This document shows, piece by piece, positions 53,267 through 62,463 of a stretch of 64,000 nt of DNA. Location: NCBI GenBank assembly GCA_014204435.1, contig JACHLF010000004.1, positions 62,001 to 126,000 on the forward strand, written 5' to 3'. Position numbers and translations under genes: made by a program. The notes below the pieces were generated by a model, which was given only the letters and a program-made list of their open reading frames with translations, did no database searches and was not told the origin of the DNA. The stretch is from Mycobacteroides chelonae. Its GTDB lineage: Bacteria > Actinomycetota > Actinomycetes > Mycobacteriales > Mycobacteriaceae. The stretch's first letter is position 1. Every line of letters begins with the position of its first letter.

Positions 53267-54117
53267 CCGCGCCACCCTGCGGCGTGGAGTGCATCGGCTA
53301 CCCGGTCGAAAATGGTCGGCGGCCGCCGCAGCATGTCGCTGCTCACCCGGATGATCCGCCAGCCAAGTGATTCCAGTTCCGCGAGGCGCTCGATGTCTTT
53401 GGCACGCTGCGCCGGGTCGGTCCAGTGTTGAGCGCCATCGAATTCGACGCCGACCTTCCATTGCTCCCAGCCCATGTCGATGCGGGCGAACACCCAGCCG
53501 AACTCGTCGATCACCTGGATTTGGGTCTGTGGCATCGGCAGCCCGCCTCTGACGAGCACCAACCGCGTGCGTGTTTCCTGCGGTGACTCGGCGCCGCCGT
53601 CGACAAGCTCAAGCAGTTCGCGCAGTTGCACCGTGTCTCGCGCACCCCGGTGGCGGTCGATCAGTTTCTGTGCGTCCGCAGCGTGGAGGCCGGTTGCCCG
53701 GCACAGCGCGTCGAGGTGAATCAGGGCCTCGGTGAAGGGTATTCGCCGACCGATGTCGAACGCGGTGCGCGCCGGTGTGGTCAGTGCCATGTCGTTGCGG
53801 ACGATGTATTCGTCGGGTGCGAGCTGGTCGCGATGCAGCGTGATCCCATCCGGGGCATGTCGGCGGGCGGACGCTAGTTCCGCCGACCCGTCGGGGGAGA
53901 TCCATTTCGAACCCAGGAGTGCCGCCGCCGACAGGCCCGCCACGACCGCTGTGCGCTTCGACCACAACCACGCCGCAACGGCGCGGTTGGCGGCCGTCAA
54001 CGCAGTGCCGTTGGGGGCATACACGTCCGGATAGATACGCCGGTTGCGTGTTTCCAACGTCCAGCGCGTGGTGTCGGTCGTTGCGAGTAGTTCGGTGCCT
54101 ATGAATGCATCCCCCAT
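53221..54117 (-). CDS. DUF559 endonuclease-like protein with AbiEi-like N-terminal region
   Basis: A 298-aa protein from ATG 54117 (MGDAFIGTELLATTDTTRW). The N-terminus resembles the winged-helix region of AbiEi-type antitoxin proteins (ETRNRRIYPDVYAPNG, AAALLGSKWISP, TTPARTAFDIGR). The C-terminal DUF559 domain (about 200-285) has ESPQETRTRLVLV, RIDMGWEQWKVGVEFDGAQH, RAKDIERLAELESLGWRIIRV, a Vsr-like PD-(D/E)xK fold. It may cut DNA, but this is unproven. It is bracketed by two same-oriented palindromic elements; its stop and last codons are inside one. It sits between core genes and has no equivalent in M. tuberculosis here. Confidence 0.82.
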   Translation of the reverse strand: MGDAFIGTELLATTDTTRWTLETRNRRIYPDVYAPNGTALTAANRAVAAWLWSKRTAVVAGLSAAALLGSKWISPDGSAELASARRHAPDGITLHRDQLAPDEYIVRNDMALTTPARTAFDIGRRIPFTEALIHLDALCRATGLHAADAQKLIDRHRGARDTVQLRELLELVDGGAESPQETRTRLVLVRGGLPMPQTQIQVIDEFGWVFARIDMGWEQWKVGVEFDGAQHWTDPAQRAKDIERLAELESLGWRIIRVSSDMLRRPPTIFDRVADALHAAGWRGEMTLARAIVEKRPA

Positions 54118-54173
54118 GAGCGCGACCCTGGCACAACCCGCCGACACACGGTCACAATCCAGGGACGCGCGGT

Positions 54174-54229
54174 CGAGATGACATCTATGCCGTGATTGGG
54201 GGTCGATTGCCCGCGTGAATGTCATCTCG
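54174..54229 (-). repeat. palindromic element, copy 3 (56 bp)
   Basis: Same ends as copies 1 and 2 and the same orientation as copy 2. It lies 57 nt upstream of the DUF559 start and 34 nt from the xseB stop. Confidence 0.85.
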
Positions 54230-54263
54230 GCGGGGAGAAGGGAGGGCGCCGGGGGTCAAGGAG

Positions 54264-54461
54264 CTAGTCGGAGTCCAGCGCGTCTTCGATGCGCTTGCGG
54301 GCACCTGCGAGGTGTTCCTCGCAGCGCTTGGCCAGCGCCTCGCCGCGTTCCCACAGCGCCAGTGAGGTATCCAGATCCAGGCCGCCCTGTTCGAGCTGCT
54401 GCACGACGTCGATCAGCTCACCACGCGCTTGCTCGTAGCCGAGTTCGGCGGGGTTGGTCAT
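54264..54461 (-). CDS. xseB: exodeoxyribonuclease VII small subunit
   Basis: A 65-aa helical protein, [20 protein letters not shown] then [20 protein letters not shown], the XseB pattern. It joins several copies to XseA to form the single-strand-specific exonuclease VII. It overlaps xseA by ATGA. Matches Rv1107c. Confidence 0.93.
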   Translation of the reverse strand: MTNPAELGYEQARGELIDVVQQLEQGGLDLDTSLALWERGEALAKRCEEHLAGARKRIEDALDSD

Positions 54462-55723
54462 GACGTTTCTCCTGTCGTCGATGAGCCGCTTGCGCGAAGA
54501 GAATTGGTGACGGTCGCGGTCACGGCACCATCGGAAACGCGTACTCGCAGCGATGCCCCGGCCGGAGCATCGGCCACCGTTCGCAGCACCTCCACGGTGC
54601 CATCGTCGCGCACGCGCTGTACCACCGAGTACCCGCGGGCCAGTGTGGCGGCAGGCCCCAGTGTGGCCAACTGCGCCGACAAATGCCCTACCCGCTGCGA
54701 CTCCATGTCCACCAGCCGCTGCACATCGCGGCGCAAAGCCGTTCGCGCGATGCTGATTTCATCCTGGCGGGTGGTGACCATCCGCAGTGGATCGGCCAAC
54801 ACCGGCCGGCTGCGCACCTGGTCGAGTCCACGCTGCTCGCGCTGCACCCAGTTGCGCAACGCCTGCGCCGAACGGCGTCGCAAGTCCAGAATCAGCGCCT
54901 GCTCGGCCGCGGCATCGGGCACCAGCTTCTTGGCGGCGTCGGTGGGCGTGGCTGCGCGCAGATCGGCCACCAGATCCGACAGCGGGTTGTCGGGCTCATG
55001 GCCGACGGCGCTCACCACCGGGGTGCGGCAGGCCGAAATCGCGCGGCACAGCGTCTCATCGGAGAAGGGCAGCAGGTCTTCCACGCTGCCACCGCCGCGC
55101 GCCAGCACGATCACATCCACCGACGGATCGGCATCGAGGGCCTGTAACGCGGCCACGATCTCGGCCACGGCATGCGGGCCCTGCACCGGAGTATTGCGTA
55201 CCGCGAATTGCGCTGCCGGCCAACGAGTGAGGGCAACAGAGGTGACGTCGCGCTCGGCGGCGCTCGCCCGTCCCGTGATCAGCCCGATGCGGGCAGGCAG
55301 GAACGGGACCGGGCGCTTCAAGCGCGGGTCGAACAAGCCCTCGGCGGCCAGCAGCTGGCGTAGCCGCTCGATGCGGGCCAGCAGCTCGCCGATGCCCACT
55401 GCGCGAATTTCGCTGAGTCGCAACGAGAACGACCCGCGCACCGTGTAGAAGGTGGGCTTGCCGCACACCACCACTTGGGTGCCTTCGGTCAGCTTCACCG
55501 GAGCGTTGCGCACCATGTCGGGTGGACAGGTGACGGTCAGCGACATGTCGGCGGCGGGGTCGCGCAACACCATGAACACGGTCTTGCTGCCGGGCCGCAC
55601 GTCGATCTGCGTCAGCTGACCTTCCACCCACACCTGGCCCAGGCGGTCGATCCACTTGGCCACCCGGGTGGCGACAGCCCGGACCGGCCAGGGGTTTTCC
55701 GGGCTTGTTCCCGGATCAGCCAC
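54458..55723 (-). CDS. xseA: exodeoxyribonuclease VII large subunit
   Basis: A 421-aa protein from GTG 55723 (8-nt overlap with the upstream gene). The N-terminal OB-fold has [20 protein letters not shown] and [17 protein letters not shown]. The catalytic part has [35 protein letters not shown], and [21 protein letters not shown] long coiled coil and the C-terminal [10 protein letters not shown] follow. The last codons (SLRASGSS) come from a dispersed-word copy. Matches Rv1108c. Confidence 0.94.
   Translation of the reverse strand: MADPGTSPENPWPVRAVATRVAKWIDRLGQVWVEGQLTQIDVRPGSKTVFMVLRDPAADMSLTVTCPPDMVRNAPVKLTEGTQVVVCGKPTFYTVRGSFSLRLSEIRAVGIGELLARIERLRQLLAAEGLFDPRLKRPVPFLPARIGLITGRASAAERDVTSVALTRWPAAQFAVRNTPVQGPHAVAEIVAALQALDADPSVDVIVLARGGGSVEDLLPFSDETLCRAISACRTPVVSAVGHEPDNPLSDLVADLRAATPTDAAKKLVPDAAAEQALILDLRRRSAQALRNWVQREQRGLDQVRSRPVLADPLRMVTTRQDEISIARTALRRDVQRLVDMESQRVGHLSAQLATLGPAATLARGYSVVQRVRDDGTVEVLRTVADAPAGASLRVRVSDGAVTATVTNSLRASGSSTTGETS
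54479..54501 (-). repeat. dispersed 21-23 bp word, copy 4
   Basis: Identical over 23 bp to copies 1 and 3, on the complement strand. It forms the end of the xseA coding sequence. Confidence 0.8.
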
Positions 55724-56405
55724 GGGCAGCGGCGCGGGTGATCCTGTTCGCGAGCAAGGTCTGATATGGCGCTCGTGCCTTGTGAGCGTCTTCGTAGGAC
55801 AGCAGTTCTTCGAGCTCACTCACGGACAGCGACTGCAGCCGCGCCCGCAGCTGGGCCAGCGTCAGGTCGTGATACCCGAGTTCGACGACGACGTCGGGAG
55901 CGTTCGGATCCGCGGATTCGGCGGTCGGCGCCGGTGTGGCCTTTTTTGCCGGGGCCTTCTTTGCGGCGGGCTTCTTCGCCGGAGCCTTGCGGGGCGCGGC
56001 CTTCGTGACGGGCTCGGCCTCGGGCGCCGGTGCCTCAGTCTCCGGGGCCGACGGCTCCGAGGAATACAGCGCAAAGCGTCCCTGCGTCATCCGCTCGGCG
56101 GCGTCCTCGTAGACGGCGGCGGCCTGCGACTCGTCGGGTTCGGGTGCATCCAGCTCGTCGAGGTCCTCGTCGAAGGTCGCCCACTGCGGCTGTTCATCGG
56201 TGGGCGGGAAGATGTTTTCCCAGGTCTCGTCGCCCTTGATGGCCAGTTCGGTGACTGTCTGCTGGAACCGCATGAAGTTCTGCACCGTCTGACTGGCGGC
56301 CGTCATGGGATAGGTCAGCACCGCCTGCGGCAGTTTGCGAGTCTCTTCGAGAACGGTAGCGGCGACCCCAAGAAGCAACCGGACGCCGAACGGAGGACGA
56401 ATCAT
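55716..56405 (-). CDS. lysine/alanine-rich protein upstream of xseA (Rv1109c-like, possible lipid-droplet protein)
   Basis: A 229-aa protein. The N-terminus ([40 protein letters not shown]) is amphipathic and could bind lipid surfaces. The centre is acidic and low in complexity, followed by a histone-H1-like repeat ([20 protein letters not shown]). The C-terminus has [20 protein letters not shown] and [20 protein letters not shown] recall this family being annotated as lipid-droplet-associated, without being sure. It overlaps xseA by 8 nt. Confidence 0.7.
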   Translation of the reverse strand: MIRPPFGVRLLLGVAATVLEETRKLPQAVLTYPMTAASQTVQNFMRFQQTVTELAIKGDETWENIFPPTDEQPQWATFDEDLDELDAPEPDESQAAAVYEDAAERMTQGRFALYSSEPSAPETEAPAPEAEPVTKAAPRKAPAKKPAAKKAPAKKATPAPTAESADPNAPDVVVELGYHDLTLAQLRARLQSLSVSELEELLSYEDAHKARAPYQTLLANRITRAAARG

Positions 56406-56452
56406 AGGTCCAAGCTTGCCTTACGTCGGTCGTGCAGCGAAAGGCTGGGCCG

Positions 56453-56458
56453 TAAGCT
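56453..56458 (+). promoter_or_regulatory. -10 hexamer TAAGCT of ispH
   Basis: TAAGCT ends 7 nt before the ATG at 56466; there is no ribosome site, so a leaderless start is likely. Confidence 0.45.
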
Positions 56459-56465
56459 GGTGACT

Positions 56466-57464
56466 ATGGCTGCAGTCGATATGGGCACTCCGGGGATGGT
56501 GAGCACCGTCGTCGGCCCGGCGACGAGCAAGCGCGTGCTGCTGGCTGAGCCGCGTGGCTATTGCGCGGGTGTCGACCGTGCCGTCGAGACCGTCGAGCGG
56601 GCACTGGAGAAACACGGCGCCCCGGTCTACGTGCGTCATGAGATCGTGCACAACCGCTACGTGGTGGACACGCTGGCCAAGGCGGGTGCGATCTTCGTCG
56701 ACGAGACCGATGAGGTGCCCGAGGGCGCGATTGTCGTCTTCTCCGCGCACGGGGTGGCGCCGACTGTGCACCTGGACGCTGCGGCACGCAATCTGAAGAC
56801 CATCGACGCCACCTGCCCGCTGGTCACCAAGGTGCATCAGGAGGCCAAGCGCTTCGCGCGCGACGACTTCGACATCCTGCTCATCGGCCACGAGGGTCAT
56901 GAGGAGGTCATCGGCACCGCAGGTGAGGCTCCCGATCACGTGCAGCTGGTCGACGGCCCCAACGCAGTGGACAACGTCACCGTGCGTGACGAGAACAAGG
57001 TCATCTGGCTGTCCCAGACGACGCTGAGCGTCGACGAGACCATGGAGACGGTGCAGCGCCTACGGGAGCGATTCCCGACGCTGCAGGACCCGCCCAGCGA
57101 CGACATCTGCTATGCCACCCAGAACCGCCAGGTCGCGGTGAAGGCGATGGCCCCCGAATGTGAACTGGTGATCGTCGTCGGTTCACGCAACTCGTCGAAC
57201 TCGGTGCGGTTGGTCGAGGTCGCCTTGAATGCAGGGTCGCGGGCTTCTTATCTCGTCGACTACGCCGAGGACATCGATCCGGCCTGGCTTGAGGGCGTGA
57301 CCACGGTCGGGGTGACCTCGGGTGCCTCGGTGCCGGAGGTGCTGGTGCGCGGCGTGCTGGAACGGCTCGCGGAGCACGGATACGGGGAGGTGCAGCCGGT
57401 CACCACGGCCAACGAGACGCTGGTGTTCGCATTGCCACGCGAACTGCGTGCCTCACGGCGCTAG
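56466..57464 (+). CDS. ispH: 4-hydroxy-3-methylbut-2-enyl diphosphate reductase
   Basis: A 332-aa iron-sulfur enzyme. The cluster cysteines are in [16 protein letters not shown] (C33), [18 protein letters not shown] and [16 protein letters not shown]. Also [23 protein letters not shown], and [17 protein letters not shown]. It performs the last MEP-pathway step, giving IPP and DMAPP, the precursors used by the Z-FPP synthase upstream. The ATG 56466 fits; a long in-frame region upstream is antisense to the neighbouring minus-strand gene. Matches Rv1110 (lytB2). Confidence 0.95.
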   Translation: MAAVDMGTPGMVSTVVGPATSKRVLLAEPRGYCAGVDRAVETVERALEKHGAPVYVRHEIVHNRYVVDTLAKAGAIFVDETDEVPEGAIVVFSAHGVAPTVHLDAAARNLKTIDATCPLVTKVHQEAKRFARDDFDILLIGHEGHEEVIGTAGEAPDHVQLVDGPNAVDNVTVRDENKVIWLSQTTLSVDETMETVQRLRERFPTLQDPPSDDICYATQNRQVAVKAMAPECELVIVVGSRNSSNSVRLVEVALNAGSRASYLVDYAEDIDPAWLEGVTTVGVTSGASVPEVLVRGVLERLAEHGYGEVQPVTTANETLVFALPRELRASRR

Positions 57465-57469
57465 TTCGG

Positions 57470-58411
57470 CTAGCGGTCGTAATCCCAGGAGTCGTATCGG
57501 TCTGTGGAGCGGCGCCGCGGCGCGGGTGGCCGCTCATCGCGGTACCTGACGGCCGGCCGGTGCGGTTCGCGCGGAGACTCGGCGCGAGGTTCGCGGTAGC
57601 GGGGCCGTTCTTCATATCCCGCGTCGTACCCGTAGTCGTCGTATTCGTCGCGGACCCGACGGGCGGGACGCCGTTCGGTCCGTATCGGGCGCTCGTCGTT
57701 CCACGGGGTGCCCAGCGTCGAGGTCCGGCGCGATACGGGTTCGGAATCGCGGGTCGGGCGGCGCCGTGCCGCGGATTCGTGTCGTCCGTGCCGCGTCCGT
57801 GCGGCCTCGTCGGCGTGGGGGCGACGGGTCCCGGAGGTTCGTGCGGACTTGGTCGCGGTGCCGCCCTCGGCATCCACCAGCGCCTGCACCCGGGTGCGGG
57901 TCGTCGTCTTCGGCTTGGCCCCCTTGGTGCCCTTCGGCTGGGCGGTCGTGGGTGCTTTTTCCTTGATGGGCTTGCCGGTGACGATTCCCCAGTACCAGCG
58001 CACCACTCCGATGATCAACACGCCCAGGGCGGTGCTGATCATCAACGGAAAGCGTTCGATCAGGGGGTACCCGATGGTGATTGCCGTCGACTTTCCGCCC
58101 GAAAGTGGCGCCTGCGACATGATCATGTAGGCCATCGGGATGCTCGCGAACAAGATGAGCGGGGGCTGTACGACGGCGGTGAAGATCGATGCGTACCGGA
58201 CCGCCAGAACGGCGACAACGCATCCCGCCGCATAGCAGCCAGCGAACGCGCCGGTCAGCTTCTCACCGTTGGTCATCGCGTCGAGCGCGAAACCGAGAAA
58301 GGTTCCGGCAACCGCGATCAGGATGGCACCCCACCACGGCACACCCGGGATATCGGGGTGTGCCGACCGGTGATCGGCTTCCACCGATGAGCGGGCGCGT
58401 TGACCTGTCAC
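57470..58411 (-). CDS. DUF6542-type membrane protein with basic disordered tail
   Basis: A 313-aa protein. Four membrane segments fill residues 24-150 (WGAILIAVAGTFLGFALDAM, GCYAAGCVVAVLAVRYASIF, VVQPPLILFASIPMAYMIMS, LMISTALGVLIIGVVRWYWG). The remaining 160 residues are disordered and rich in Arg, Glu, Pro and Tyr (RRPARRVRDEYDDYGYDAGY). It matches Rv1111c in place. Unknown function. It is convergent with ispH, 5 nt apart. Confidence 0.8.
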   Translation of the reverse strand: MTGQRARSSVEADHRSAHPDIPGVPWWGAILIAVAGTFLGFALDAMTNGEKLTGAFAGCYAAGCVVAVLAVRYASIFTAVVQPPLILFASIPMAYMIMSQAPLSGGKSTAITIGYPLIERFPLMISTALGVLIIGVVRWYWGIVTGKPIKEKAPTTAQPKGTKGAKPKTTTRTRVQALVDAEGGTATKSARTSGTRRPHADEAARTRHGRHESAARRRPTRDSEPVSRRTSTLGTPWNDERPIRTERRPARRVRDEYDDYGYDAGYEERPRYREPRAESPREPHRPAVRYRDERPPAPRRRSTDRYDSWDYDR

Positions 58412-58473
58412 ATGTTGAAAGGTACCGGTGTCGAGCCGGATGTTCGGTAACGGTGCCCGTCAGCGCGCTTGTG

Positions 58474-58653
58474 TCAGCAGCATCGAGCCGTCGGATTCGC
58501 GTCCGCCTCGGCGTACCGCGCACGCCAAAACTCGGCTTCGGAGGGCACCGGACGGCCGGGGTGGCGACGCCGCAGATGCTGCACGTACCGCTGATAGTCG
58601 TGGTCGCCCATCACCGAGGTGAACCACCACACCAGTCCCTTGATCACCTTCAT
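58474..58653 (-). CDS. ybdD: YbdD/YjiX-family small protein
   Basis: A 59-aa protein from ATG 58653, too small for most length cut-offs: MKVIKGLVWWFTSVMGDHDY, then RYVQHLRRRHPGRPVPSEAE and FWRARYAEADANPTARCC. The W-W-x-GxxxYxxYxxHxxxxHPG pattern is the YbdD family, always found next to CstA-type transporters. It overlaps cstA by ATGA. It probably assists the transporter. Confidence 0.88.
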   Translation of the reverse strand: MKVIKGLVWWFTSVMGDHDYQRYVQHLRRRHPGRPVPSEAEFWRARYAEADANPTARCC

Positions 58654-60917
58654 GTCCGGGTGTCCGCGAGTTCACGTGCTGCCCATTGTTTCTCGACGTC
58701 CTTCTCCACATCGGTGGGCAGGAAGCCGCTGGGTGCGAACAGTACGGACGGTTCCGCTGGGTCTTCACTGGTCGGCAGGCCGCCGGCCCGGACCGCGCGC
58801 AGGCAGGTCCACAGCGCCGCCGCCACGACGACCAACACCAGCGAGGCGAAGACGGCAGAGAGCGTGCCCTGGACAAACGTGTTGCGAATCACCGCATCGA
58901 TGGCCTCGGGTGTCTTGGCTGTCTTGAAACTCGTCAGGCCGGCGTCCCGTGCCGCCGCATAGAGCTGGTGCTGCTTCCAGTACCCGACGGCCGGATCCGC
59001 GGAGAAGATCTTCTGCCAGGAGGCGGTCATGGTGACGGTCAGGTCCCAGGCCAGGGGGATGGCCGGGATCCACGCCCATGTGTAGAGCCGCTTCTTGACG
59101 ACGACCGTCAGCACCACGGTCAGGGCGATCGCGGCCAGTAGCTGGTTGGCGATGCCGAACAGCGGGAACAGGGTGTTGATGCCGCCGAGGGGATCGGTGA
59201 CACCCATAAGCAGGATCGAGCCCCAGCCGCCGACGACAAGGGCCGAGCAGATCCAGGCTCCGGGCCGCCAGGAGGCGTCCTTGAAGCGGTGCAGCGGGCC
59301 GCCTAGGTTCCCCAGCGAGTCGGACAGCATGAACCGGGCCACCCGGGTGCCGGCGTCGACGGTGGTCAGGATGAACAGCGCCTCGAACATGATCGCGAAG
59401 TGGTACCAGAACGCCTTGAAACCACTGCCGCCGAATACATCCGACATGACGTGCGAGATCCCGATGGCAAGGGTCGGGGCGCCGCCGGTACGCGAGACGA
59501 TGGAGGTCTCACCGATGTCGCGGGCGGTCTGCGTCAGCTGTTCACCGGTGATGTTCGGGCCGCTCAGGGGCAGACCGTTGACGTAGGCGGCGGCGGTTTC
59601 GGCGGTACCGCCGGTGGCGGCGGTCGGCGCGTTGATCGCAAAGTACAAGTGCTGGTTGAGGATCGCCGCGGTGACCAGCGCCATGACCGCCACGAACGAC
59701 TCGGTGAGCATGCCGCCGTAACCGATGAAGCGGGCCTGGCTCTCCTTCTCCAGCAGCTTGGGCGTGGTGCCCGAGGCGATCAGTGAATGAAAACCGGAGA
59801 GCGCCCCGCAGGCGATGGTGATGAACAGGAACGGGAACAACGATCCGGCGAAGGCCGGTCCCGAGCTGTTGAAGGCGAACTGGCTCACCGCGGGCAACTG
59901 CGCCACGGGGCGGGCGATCAGGATGCCGACGGCCAGCATGGCGATGGTGCCGACCTTCATGAACGTCGACAGGTAGTCGCGGGGAGCAAGCAACAGCCAC
60001 ACCGGGAGCACCGAGGCGGCGAAACCGTAGAACATCATCAACCAGGCGATCGTGGTCTTGTCGAGGCTGAACAGTGCTTCGCCCCAACCCGATTCGGCCA
60101 CCCAGCGGCCGGAGATGATCGCGGCGAGCAGCAGCGCCACCCCGATGACGGTTACCTCGGTGACCTTTCCCGCCCGCAGGTAACGCAGGTACACGCCCAT
60201 GAACAAGGCGATCGGAATGGTCATCGCGATGGAGAACACACCCCAGGGGCTTTCGCCGAGGGCGTTGACGACTACCAGGCCCAGCACCGCGATCAGGATG
60301 ATCATGATGACGAAGATCGCGACCATCGCGGCGACCCCGCCGACGGTGCCCATCTCGTCGCGGGCCATTTGTCCGAGGCTGCGACCGCCGCGCCGGGTCG
60401 AGATCACCAGCACCAGGTAGTCCTGGACCGCGCCGGCCAGCACGACGCCCACGACGATCCAGATGATTCCGGGGAGATACCCCATTTGGGCCGCCAGCAC
60501 CGGACCGACCAGAGGCCCTGCCCCGGCGATGGCGGCGAAGTGGTGACCGAACAGCACGCGCCGGTCGGTCGGGACGAAGTCCTTGCCGTTGTCGAGCAGC
60601 TCGGCGGGGGTGGCGCGGTCGTCCCGTGGCCGAACGAGCTTACGTTCGACCAGCTTGGCGTAGAAGCGGTAGGCGATCAGATAGGTGCAGATGGCGGCGA
60701 CGACGAACCAGACCGCGTTGACATGTTCCCCGCGCAGCAGCGCGATCATCGTCCAGGCGAACGCACCCAGCAGCGCCACCAACACCAGCACGATGCGGGT
60801 CGTCGGTGAGGGTGCCCGAGTGTCGATCACACCCACCGGCGGCAGGTCGGGATCGGTCCGCAGCAGTTCGACTCCGGGTGGGGGTGTCAGGTCCTGGGGC
60901 TCTGTGGCGGTGGCCAT
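58650..60917 (-). CDS. cstA: CstA-family carbon-starvation / pyruvate transporter
   Basis: A 755-aa transporter with about 16-18 hydrophobic segments from ATG 60917. CstA motifs: VLFGHHFAAIAGAGPLVGPVL (close to residue 120), VISTRRGGRSLGQMARDEMG, CGALSGFHSLIASGTTPKLL, TVDAGTRVARFMLSDSLGNL and LFPLFGIANQLLAAIAL. Family members take up pyruvate or peptides under carbon starvation. Upstream codons to 60962 lack family similarity. It forms an operon with ybdD. Confidence 0.93.
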   Translation of the reverse strand: MATATEPQDLTPPPGVELLRTDPDLPPVGVIDTRAPSPTTRIVLVLVALLGAFAWTMIALLRGEHVNAVWFVVAAICTYLIAYRFYAKLVERKLVRPRDDRATPAELLDNGKDFVPTDRRVLFGHHFAAIAGAGPLVGPVLAAQMGYLPGIIWIVVGVVLAGAVQDYLVLVISTRRGGRSLGQMARDEMGTVGGVAAMVAIFVIMIILIAVLGLVVVNALGESPWGVFSIAMTIPIALFMGVYLRYLRAGKVTEVTVIGVALLLAAIISGRWVAESGWGEALFSLDKTTIAWLMMFYGFAASVLPVWLLLAPRDYLSTFMKVGTIAMLAVGILIARPVAQLPAVSQFAFNSSGPAFAGSLFPFLFITIACGALSGFHSLIASGTTPKLLEKESQARFIGYGGMLTESFVAVMALVTAAILNQHLYFAINAPTAATGGTAETAAAYVNGLPLSGPNITGEQLTQTARDIGETSIVSRTGGAPTLAIGISHVMSDVFGGSGFKAFWYHFAIMFEALFILTTVDAGTRVARFMLSDSLGNLGGPLHRFKDASWRPGAWICSALVVGGWGSILLMGVTDPLGGINTLFPLFGIANQLLAAIALTVVLTVVVKKRLYTWAWIPAIPLAWDLTVTMTASWQKIFSADPAVGYWKQHQLYAAARDAGLTSFKTAKTPEAIDAVIRNTFVQGTLSAVFASLVLVVVAAALWTCLRAVRAGGLPTSEDPAEPSVLFAPSGFLPTDVEKDVEKQWAARELADTRT

Positions 60918-61068
60918 GGGCGTTACCTTAGGTCCCCGTCGTCGGGCCCCGTAGAACATCAACCGAGGTGCTGGACCACGGAACCTATTACCGGGACCTG
61001 GAATGCTGAGTGGCCACGTTCGGGAAAGATCAGGGATTTCCCTGATGCGCCAGGATGTTTCGGCGGCC

Positions 61069-61074
61069 TACGGT
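61069..61074 (+). promoter_or_regulatory. -10 hexamer TACGGT of the PspC gene
   Basis: TACGGT ends 6 nt before the ATG at 61081. Confidence 0.4.
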
Positions 61075-61080
61075 GAAGAC

Positions 61081-61266
61081 ATGACTACAGCACTGCGACG
61101 CCCCCGTGCCGGGGCGATGATCGGCGGAGTGTGCGCAGCAATCGCGCAGCGCTTTGGCTGGGATGTGACGATCGTTCGGGCTCTGGCGGTCGCGTCGATC
61201 CTGCTTCCCGGACCTCAGGTGCTGGCCTACCTGGTGTTGTGGGTGCTGATTCCGCGCGAGCAATGA
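61081..61266 (+). CDS. PspC-domain small membrane protein
   Basis: A 61-aa protein consisting of one PspC domain: LRRPRAGAMIGGVCAAIAQR, FGWDVTIVRALAVASILLPG, then a hydrophobic helix VLAYLVLWVLIPRE. Such proteins work in envelope stress sensing in other bacteria; the mycobacterial role is unknown. I chose the ATG at 61081 because of the -10 just upstream. Confidence 0.85.
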   Translation: MTTALRRPRAGAMIGGVCAAIAQRFGWDVTIVRALAVASILLPGPQVLAYLVLWVLIPREQ

Positions 61267-61344
61267 GCTATCGCCTCGGGGCTGAAAGTTAATTTTTCGT
61301 AACCAACGGGTGTATGGGGTTTCTCTGACCGGCAAATCATGGGT

Positions 61345-61350
61345 TAGGCT
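61345..61350 (+). promoter_or_regulatory. -10 hexamer TAGGCT of the 119-aa membrane-protein gene
   Basis: TAGGCT ends 6 nt before GTG 61357, with no ribosome site. Confidence 0.45.
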
Positions 61351-61356
61351 GCGGAC

Positions 61357-61716
61357 GTGCGGCAATACGACTACCCCCTACGGGTTATTGCGGTGGCCGT
61401 TGTCGTGGGCGTCCTGTGCTTTGTCGGAGTAAACCCGGGAAGTGTCATGGGCCAGGCAACGGCGATGACGCACGCCGTCGATTCGGAAGGTGCGAGTGCG
61501 GCGCCGGCGGATGCGCCTCAGGTCGATGCCTTCGCGCAGGTGGTGCAGATCGCCAAGATGTGTCGCGGGGTTCTCGCCGGAGCGATGCTGCTGGTACTGG
61601 GCTTCGTGATGCGCTACGTACTGCTTACCGCGACGCGGGGATCGCCTGTGCTGCAACGGATCGTCAGCCAGGACGGCCGCATGGTGTTACTCAGGGGCTG
61701 CGTACATAGGTGCTGA
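61357..61716 (+). CDS. hypothetical two-helix membrane protein
   Basis: A 119-aa protein. Helix 1 is VIAVAVVVGVLCFVGVNPG (about 10-28), followed by an alanine-rich, probably extracytoplasmic linker of about 45 residues. Helix 2 is GVLAGAMLLVLGFVMRYVLL. It is not recognised. The leaderless -10 supports the GTG start and the reality of the gene. Confidence 0.65.
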   Translation: MRQYDYPLRVIAVAVVVGVLCFVGVNPGSVMGQATAMTHAVDSEGASAAPADAPQVDAFAQVVQIAKMCRGVLAGAMLLVLGFVMRYVLLTATRGSPVLQRIVSQDGRMVLLRGCVHRC

Positions 61717-61782
61717 TGTGGTCGGAGCGACCCGACCCACCTCAGTCATGCCGCGATCTCGCGGTTCTACACAGGAGTACCT

Positions 61783-62097
61783 ATGCGCAGGAGTTTGACC
61801 ACCCATTTCGTTTCTGTCGCCCTCATGGCAGCCGCTGCTCTCGCCGCGGCGCCCACAGCGCTGGCGGGTCCGCAGGACGACGGCGAGAGCGCTGCCGATG
61901 TCATCGCCGACCTGGAAGCGCGCGGGAACATCGTCGTCGTCAACCGGGTAGGCAGCGGGCCAATGAGTGATTGCAAGGCAACTGCCGTGCGCCCCGGCCG
62001 GTTCCTCAATCCGGGCACGGTGGTCAACACCCCCGGAGTGGCGTGGGGTGGCATCCTGCTGCAGCACCGCGTCGTCAACGTCGACATCACGTGCTGA
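61783..62097 (+). CDS. small secreted protein
   Basis: A 104-aa protein with a clear Sec signal: MRRSLTTHFVSVALMAAAAL then AAAPTALA, with cleavage expected after ALA-28. The mature part has two cysteines (SDCKAT and the C-terminal DITC) that may form a disulfide, and VIADLEARGNIVVVNRVGSG, a pattern I recall in small mycobacterial exported proteins. It ends inside the convergent DUF488 gene by 11 nt. Confidence 0.8.
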   Translation: MRRSLTTHFVSVALMAAAALAAAPTALAGPQDDGESAADVIADLEARGNIVVVNRVGSGPMSDCKATAVRPGRFLNPGTVVNTPGVAWGGILLQHRVVNVDITC

Positions 62098-62434
62098 GGA
62101 AGTTCAGTAGCGCGATCGCGTGATTGTGCTCGGGGTCCTTGGCGGCATAGAGCAGAGTGACGGTGCCGTGCTCGCGTTCGAGTTCCTGCGCGGTGTCCAC
62201 CGCCGGATTGGTGGCGAGCTCGGCGCGGTACTCGTCGGCATAGACGGCCCAGTCCTCGGCGGGTGCGTGATGCCAGCGGACGCGCAGGTCGGGACTGGGG
62301 GCGATGTCCTTGAACCAGAGATCGACCTGTGCGGCGGCCTTGCTCACCCCGCGCGGCCACAGCCGGTCAACCAGCACGCGATAGCCGTCCGCTGGGTCTG
62401 GAGTCTCGTAGATCCGCTTGGTGCGATAGGTCAC
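62087..62434 (-). CDS. DUF488 family protein
   Basis: A 115-aa protein: KRIYETPDPADGYRVLVDRL, WPRGVSKAAAQVDLWFKDIA, PSPDLRVRWHHAPAEDWAVY and VTLLYAAKDPEHNHAIAL, the standard DUF488 (YeaO-type) pattern at full length. The function is unknown; a possible nuclease or methyltransferase-related role has been guessed for the family. It is divergent from ychF by 29 nt. Confidence 0.88.
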   Translation of the reverse strand: MTYRTKRIYETPDPADGYRVLVDRLWPRGVSKAAAQVDLWFKDIAPSPDLRVRWHHAPAEDWAVYADEYRAELATNPAVDTAQELEREHGTVTLLYAAKDPEHNHAIALLNFLST

Positions 62435-62463
62435 CCGACCATTGTCCGTAGACTTTCTTACCC

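Noticed and set aside
55656-56465. Long in-frame upstream extension of ispH
   Set aside because: It is antisense to the Rv1109c-like gene; the ispH family begins at 56466 and a -10 lies just before it.
57560-58390. Arginine/proline repeat-like codons in the DUF6542 gene as a CRISPR or tandem array
   Set aside because: The codons are low-complexity coding sequence; there are no regular identical repeats with spacers.
59787-60809. Plus-strand open frame of 340 codons inside cstA
   Set aside because: It encodes an unlikely Asp/His/Gln/Arg-rich sequence opposite the membrane segments of cstA.
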